DNA of 64,000 nt, from assembly GCA_963457665.1 (NCBI GenBank), contig OY735215.1:28473597-28537596 (forward strand), read 5' to 3'. The DNA comes from Thysanoteuthis rhombus. Lineage: Eukaryota > Mollusca > Cephalopoda > Oegopsida > Thysanoteuthidae. Position 1 is the stretch's first letter. Every line of letters starts with the position of its first letter. Under the pieces are notes generated by a model. It was not told where the DNA came from. It saw nothing but the letters and a program-made list of their open reading frames with translations, and did not search any database. This document shows positions 58,957-64,000 of the stretch, one piece after another. The position numbers were made by a program, and so were the translations under genes.

Positions 58957-60249
58957 GGAAGTGGTGTAGCAGAAAATTTAGAAATAAGAATGTTTTAAGG
59001 AAACATATGTGTATGTAGATATATATTATCTATATAAAAAACAATTAATGGCAAATTGCCAATTGTAGTTTGTTTTGAATTATAATTTCCATTAAACTTG
59101 TTTGGGACATGATGCTTCCCTACATTGGTGAGCATGCACACCAAATTTTATGTTTCGTAATAGTGACTACTGCAATCATTCAATTTATGGAATAAATACA
59201 TATATCCCAAAGTATTTGTGTAGGTAATAATAAAATTAATCCAAGAAACAAATAATTCCAAAGTCATAATGAAAGTTAGAAATGAGCATGAATATCTATT
59301 GCATCAACATGACCCATACAATACTGGTAAATTATATTATCTGTGGGCTACCTACAATAGAGCTATGGTTAACAAGCTCCTCTCAGACCAATTCACTAGT
59401 TTAATAAGTATCACCATAAGCATAAGTAAAGGGGGCCTGTATATTGAAAACAACATTTAAGGCAGACTTTTTTTCAGTCTCTTAGCATCCGTTGTGAATA
59501 AAGACCTTCCAAGATTCGCCAGACCTCTATCATGGACATGGTGGAGCCAATATTTTCACAACTTGTTTAGTTAACCACATCTTATTTCAACTGATCAGCG
59601 TTATCAGCTGTGATGTCCAGTATTCTTGCAATATTACCAGCCTATTGCAGTTTTCTAATGGATTCTATGACATCTGACCCTGTTTTTTTATATGATGCAC
59701 TCTACTTTGTGATCTCTACAATGAGATGTTGAGCAGGATTCTCTCCTGAGCATGGTTCTAAATTTTAGAGTCAATCATTTAATCAGGTTCCATGTTTCCA
59801 GAGCTCAAATACAGGGCACTGGTAGCAAATACACAACTAATCAAGCAAGCCAGTTGTTGGATCGCTTTGATACTCTTCCCCATAAGTGGCCATTTGGGTT
59901 TGGATAATTAAATATCCCTTCTTTTAAAGAAGTCCAAGGTGTGTGTGTGTGTGGGGGGGGAGATGCTTTATTTTATTGTCAAAGTTAAAGATATTGTTCA
60001 CTCATGGGAGTATATATACTTGTGCATTGGGTCTAATTCAGCGTTTCATCATACTTAGCTCCCTATCATAAAACGGTTGTTTTGCTGTAACCATATCTGG
60101 CAATGGGTCCTCCACAAGCAGAGGAAGAAATACGGCTTCAAACGTGTTGTTCCCCCACCATCCAACAGGTTTGGAAAACATTCCACTCCTCCGACCAGTT
60201 TAGGGAGAGAGAGCATATCAAAATTATCGCAATTGTTAATTGGAGCTTA
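58957..60249. other. Geneless stretch with SINE-like fragments
   Basis: A degraded tRNA-like head at 59355..59400 (AGCTATGGTTAACAAGC). (GT)8 with a G8 run at 59940-59961. No exon seen. Confidence 0.45.
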
Positions 60250-60254
60250 AGTAT

Positions 60255-60352
60255 CAGTTAAATTCCTACTAGGAAGATTGGAGCAAGACAACTATCCTTA
60301 CCCTACCCTGATTACCAACTTGGGAACAATGTTAACAAGTGAAGCAAGCAAA
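60255..60352. repeat. Dispersed repeat, shared with 61047..61190
   Basis: AAATTCCTACTAGGAAGATT, GGAGCAAGACAA and AATGTTAACAAGTGAAGCA resemble, in the same order, the blocks at 61047..61190. Family unknown, probably a SINE body. Confidence 0.5.
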
Positions 60353-61046
60353 AACAACCAAAAAAACAGTTGAGGGATGTAAGGTGAAGATGATCGAAAG
60401 GAAGATTTCCCCATCAGCCAGATAAACTTTCTAATCTTACATAATCAAGATGATCCAAAACAATTCAACAAATGTGTAATATTTCCTTGATTTTACAAAA
60501 ACCATATTTGCTACCCTTATTCCTGATGTTCTGGGGAGAGCAATGCGTGTATGCTACCCCAGAACACACAGTGCCCCTCTGCCAGGGATTGTTTAGACAA
60601 TAAATGTAAAAAAAAAAAAAAATAAATAAAAATAAAAAAAATAAAAATAAAAAGGAAGTCAGAATGAAGACAATCATCTGCAACAACAAAGACTGAAAGT
60701 ATAAATGTTAGGATCGGATAGAATTTTAAATTTTGAACATGATTTCCATTTTTTTTTATTTTATTTTTTAATAATAATACTCTTCAGTGGTTATTAATTC
60801 CCCTTTAAGAAAGTTTTTTGGCACTTGTCCCATAATACTTAAATTCAGTATATGAAAATGTAACAAATACTGTGGGACAGAGCTAGTAATATTTAAGCTG
60901 AGGTTATTCTTTTTGGGGAAAGAAGACTAGTTACTTCCTCCACCCACACACTTGTTGATCAAAACACTTGTCCCCATACACAAGAAGCAAAAACATACAA
61001 ATCAAGCAGGTGAGTTGTTCATTAAGCTAAGTTTAACCAGGCACAT

Positions 61047-61190
61047 GTCTTAGTAAATTTCCTTCTAGGGAGATTGGTGCAACACAATCTTCCTATTACC
61101 ATCAAGTTTTGTACCGTTAGGCTCATCGGAGTCTTTTCACCCTCTCCTGCTCACAAAGTCGCAGATAATGTTAAGTGAAGAAGTGAAGCA
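61047..61190. repeat. Dispersed repeat, shared with 60255..60352
   Basis: AAATTTCCTTCTAGGGAGAT, TGGTGCAACACAA and AATGTTAAGTGAAGAAGTGA follow the same order as at 60255. Confidence 0.5.
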
Positions 61191-61459
61191 TGCATTTATA
61201 TAATATACGAATGGTCACGACAAATTTGTTTCACTTATGTGATTATCAAGACTCACTTGAGTGTGAAACATTTGTTGTGAGTATCCATTAGTACATTATA
61301 TCATACTAACTCAATTTCATTATATTGAGCACTTTATAAGAACTTTTTTTTCTAATACATATGAATGGTATTCGGCCAGAGGTGCTCCCTCCCTTTAAAG
61401 GCAGGGAAGTTCTCAGCACTGATCAATTCTTTGATAGAAACGGGTTCTTGGAGCTAGGT

Positions 61460-61570
61460 ATATGGTAGGTAGCAACAAAAATTGTCCAATTCCTGTGACA
61501 CTTGTCTTTTGGTAGTCACCAGAGATCAAACGAGAGCCCTAACCCTCTTAGTTAGTGCCTGAGGGAATGG
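61460..61570 (-). repeat. SINE-like repeat
   Basis: The minus strand has GAGGGTTAGGGCTCTCGTTT and TTGATCTCTGG, a possible worn B box. The adjoining ACAAAAATTGTCCAATTCCT is shared with 53310. Confidence 0.4.
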
Positions 61571-62098
61571 GGCTCCTTGGAGGCATTATACTTTTATAAC
61601 TGATGACCAGGTTTTTAGTATAAGTATGGTGAATAAGTAATAATTATATTTGAAATTTAGAGGGGTGGGTTATGATCTTGAAATGCAGCTCAACGCCCCA
61701 AGGCTAGTGCTCACTGCAGAGGAGTTTTGAGTCTGAAAAATATTTACGTCTCATGTTATCAGTCGGAAGCTCCATTGATACTCAATGATACCATCACTAA
61801 GTTGGTATGTACACCTGAGCTATTTTTACGACCGTATTTGCAGATTTTGAAAGATTAAAATTGTAGATAATACTGTAGTCAAGCTTACGATTCAAACCTA
61901 GGCAGTACTGAGAAAGTGAGACCTTGAAATCAAAGATTTCAGGGAAAACCTAATTTCACTTTTATGGAAACTACACCACCCTCAAAAACATCAAGTAGTT
62001 TGAAGAGAAGAGTATAATCAGATGATTGGAAATGAAGAAAAAAAAAAATACATAGATTATGAGGAAACTTCTTTGATACACCTGCGTAAGTTGTTAGT

Positions 62099-62100
<2 letters not shown>

Positions 62101-62158
<58 letters not shown>
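62101..62158. repeat. (TA)n-(CA)n microsatellite
   Basis: TA array at 62101-62146 passing into CACACACACA. Confidence 0.9.
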
Positions 62159-62169
62159 CACTCTAGATA

Positions 62170-64000
62170 AAGTTTGGAGTATTGTTGGCTCCTTGTAAAA
62201 TTAGCATTATAAATCAATTCAAACATTTTGGGATATTGATATTAGTTATAAAGACAAATTGTAAATCACAAGCTAAATCTTTGAATCTCCAACTTTTGAA
62301 ATCAGAAAGGTAGCATTTAAAGATTTCAAGTAGTAATTTAAGCATCTAACAGATTTGATCAGTGCCAAATGGTGGGTCAAAGGAAAAGTATGTTGTCCGA
62401 TCTACATGCATACTTAAATGAGTGACAGTTTTTTTTTCCTCTTGATCAATGAAATCAATAGTATTACCACCGTTCAGGTAACGTTGTAGCCAGATCAAGC
62501 AAATGAGAAACATAGAATCATGATACCTTTGCTCAATAATGTACTTGCAAACCTGGAAAACTTTTGTGCGTTCAGAGAAGAGCCTTGAAGAACAAAAATC
62601 ACAATTATTGCCAATCATGTGAAATCCCTGATATTTGTATAGTCTAAAAATTTCCTGTAAGGTTTGAAGTATTGGTGACAATCTCTTAGTTTAGCGTCCC
62701 ACATCCGTTCAATTTCCAGCTTTTTTTTTTGTTTTGTTATATTCAATGTCTACTAAAAGGAGAGATTACTGCATGCCTAGTCCCCCCAAAATCAAGCCCC
62801 ACCGTACACATACTTAAAACATTTTCATCACTGATTCTATGGGCACTGTCAGTTACGAGAAAATACTAACTTAACAGAATATATATACTTCTCAGAGCAT
62901 TTTTTTTTCTCCACACCGTTGTATTTTTGTTCATACATTTTCGAAAGACATACCAGCTTTCAAAACTGGAAGAGAAGAGAGAAAAAGTGACGGGCTCCAA
63001 TTATATGGAAAATAATAACACAATTATAGTTAAAATATCTGATGAAACATTTTTTTTTGACACTATGCATTTATTAGATTTGGTATTTTGTAAGAGACTG
63101 GGTGCCCTCACAACAATTGGGATTATTTGGGACACTTAACTAAGAGAGCCGGGTTGATTGGATTAGTCCGAGTCGCCACAAACTCAATGTTTGACAGTTG
63201 AGTTTATTCTTGAGTGCGAACATGTAAAATCCGCTTTTTACATTGTAAGTAACATAGTTCAGTTGTAAAATAGCGGAGAGTTCAGAGAAAGTTACTTTGA
63301 ACTGAACAACATCATTCATTCAGTCTGGCATTTGTGAATTAAAGGAGAAAAATGTATAAACCAAAAAATTGCCGTCTCACTCGGTAGTTGAGAAGAAAGG
63401 AATTTTTTAAAAAGACTAATTCGTGAGTCGCAGGGTTGTTTTGTTCAAGACAGGACAAGACTATAACCGCATTCTTGAGAAGCTGGACTTTGTCGGGGAG
63501 GGACACGAAAGACAGTTACAATACCTGGAGTAAGGGGTGGGACGTTTGTGGGTGGAAAAGCAAGTCAAGAGGGCAGGTGTGTAGCTATGAAGGAAGGTAT
63601 TAACAGATAACGTAGAGACAGGTGTAGACGGAAAGAGAAAGAAAGAGACATACAGAAGCAAGTGCTGATAAAATTAGTAGCGTAATACGGCATCTCCCCT
63701 CTCGTTACCCCAAGTAATGTAAACAAGCCGAAAATCTTCATTGATCTATTTTTATCAGTTATGGATGCTCAAAGGAGCTGCGATATTTATTAGACGAGAT
63801 ACCAAGTTACTGCTGCATATGAAATATTTTAAGCATTATTTATCACCGAATTTCACCATGTTCAAGATTTCTTGATTTTAGAACACTGTAGTAACCCAAA
63901 ATTGTAAAGGGTTCCTACCGACTGAAAATTTAAAAATAAGAGTGATTTGTTTGTCTAATTGTTTAAATAATAAGACGTGCATGGATCAGGAGTCAAGTTC
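62170..64000. other. Geneless terminal stretch
   Basis: AT-rich to about 63440, then a moderately GC-richer patch (63440-63700) with no recognisable coding exon. It could hold an untranslated first exon, but I have no evidence. Confidence 0.4.

Noticed and set aside
1-64000. A novel multi-gene defence or biosynthetic system
   Set aside because: Only three unrelated host genes and transposon remnants are visible; nothing shows a conserved gene cluster.

Overview
The window reads as nuclear DNA of an invertebrate animal, most likely a mollusc and possibly a cephalopod. The grounds are spliced animal genes with GT-AG introns of 1 to 6 kb, a strongly AT-rich background full of (TA)n, (GA)n and poly(A/T) tracts, tRNA-headed SINE-like repeats, and GGGAGATAACT-like motifs that I associate with molluscan repeats. 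The clade is an inference. I found no prokaryotic operon, rRNA, CRISPR array or intact tRNA gene.

Three protein-coding genes are well supported. MCM6, the replicative helicase subunit, lies on the minus strand. It has two coding exons (20005..21909 and 17220..17810, 831 aa), and a likely non-coding first exon ends at 28328 beside two E2F-type sites. ASTE1 (asteroid homologue, an XPG/FEN-type nuclease) lies on the plus strand as one coding exon, 35233..37383 (716 aa), with a splice acceptor just upstream. A twisted-gastrulation gene (BMP regulator) lies on the minus strand in three coding exons (49422..49644, 47232..47441, 45751..46283; 321 aa). It carries an unusual cysteine-free acidic tail of about 104 residues. 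MCM6 and ASTE1 are divergent, and ASTE1 and TWSG1 are convergent. The three are unrelated housekeeping or signalling genes, not a pathway cluster.

Region by region: 1..6.3 kb is AT-rich and geneless, with microsatellites. 6.3..7.6 kb is a GC-richer block of unidentified repeats. 7.7..9.2 kb holds a SINE-like repeat and a complete 361-bp mariner-type MITE. 9.98..11.31 kb is a degenerate satellite of about 36 bp. 12.6..13.3 kb is a decayed relic of a multicopy invertebrate protein family. 14.635..15.188 kb is an uninterrupted 554-base homopurine tract. 17.1..28.4 kb is MCM6, whose 6.4-kb first intron holds two foldback elements and a Tigger relic. 31.5..32.85 kb is a LINE with a second, RTE-type LINE tail inserted in it, flanked by a target-site duplication. 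33.2..33.3 kb has a hammerhead-like core in a Penelope-like fragment. 34.06..34.66 kb is a foldback with arms of about 130 bp. 37.4..45.7 kb holds a 364-bp Tigger MITE and a 498-bp mariner relic. 45.7..49.7 kb is TWSG1, with a hAT-type MITE in an intron. 49.7..64 kb is geneless as far as I can see, with SINE-like repeats and a second copy of the same hAT MITE.

I found no clearly new multi-gene system. The most unusual items are the acidic-tailed Tsg protein, the homopurine tract, the foldback elements beside or inside transcription units, and the nested LINEs.
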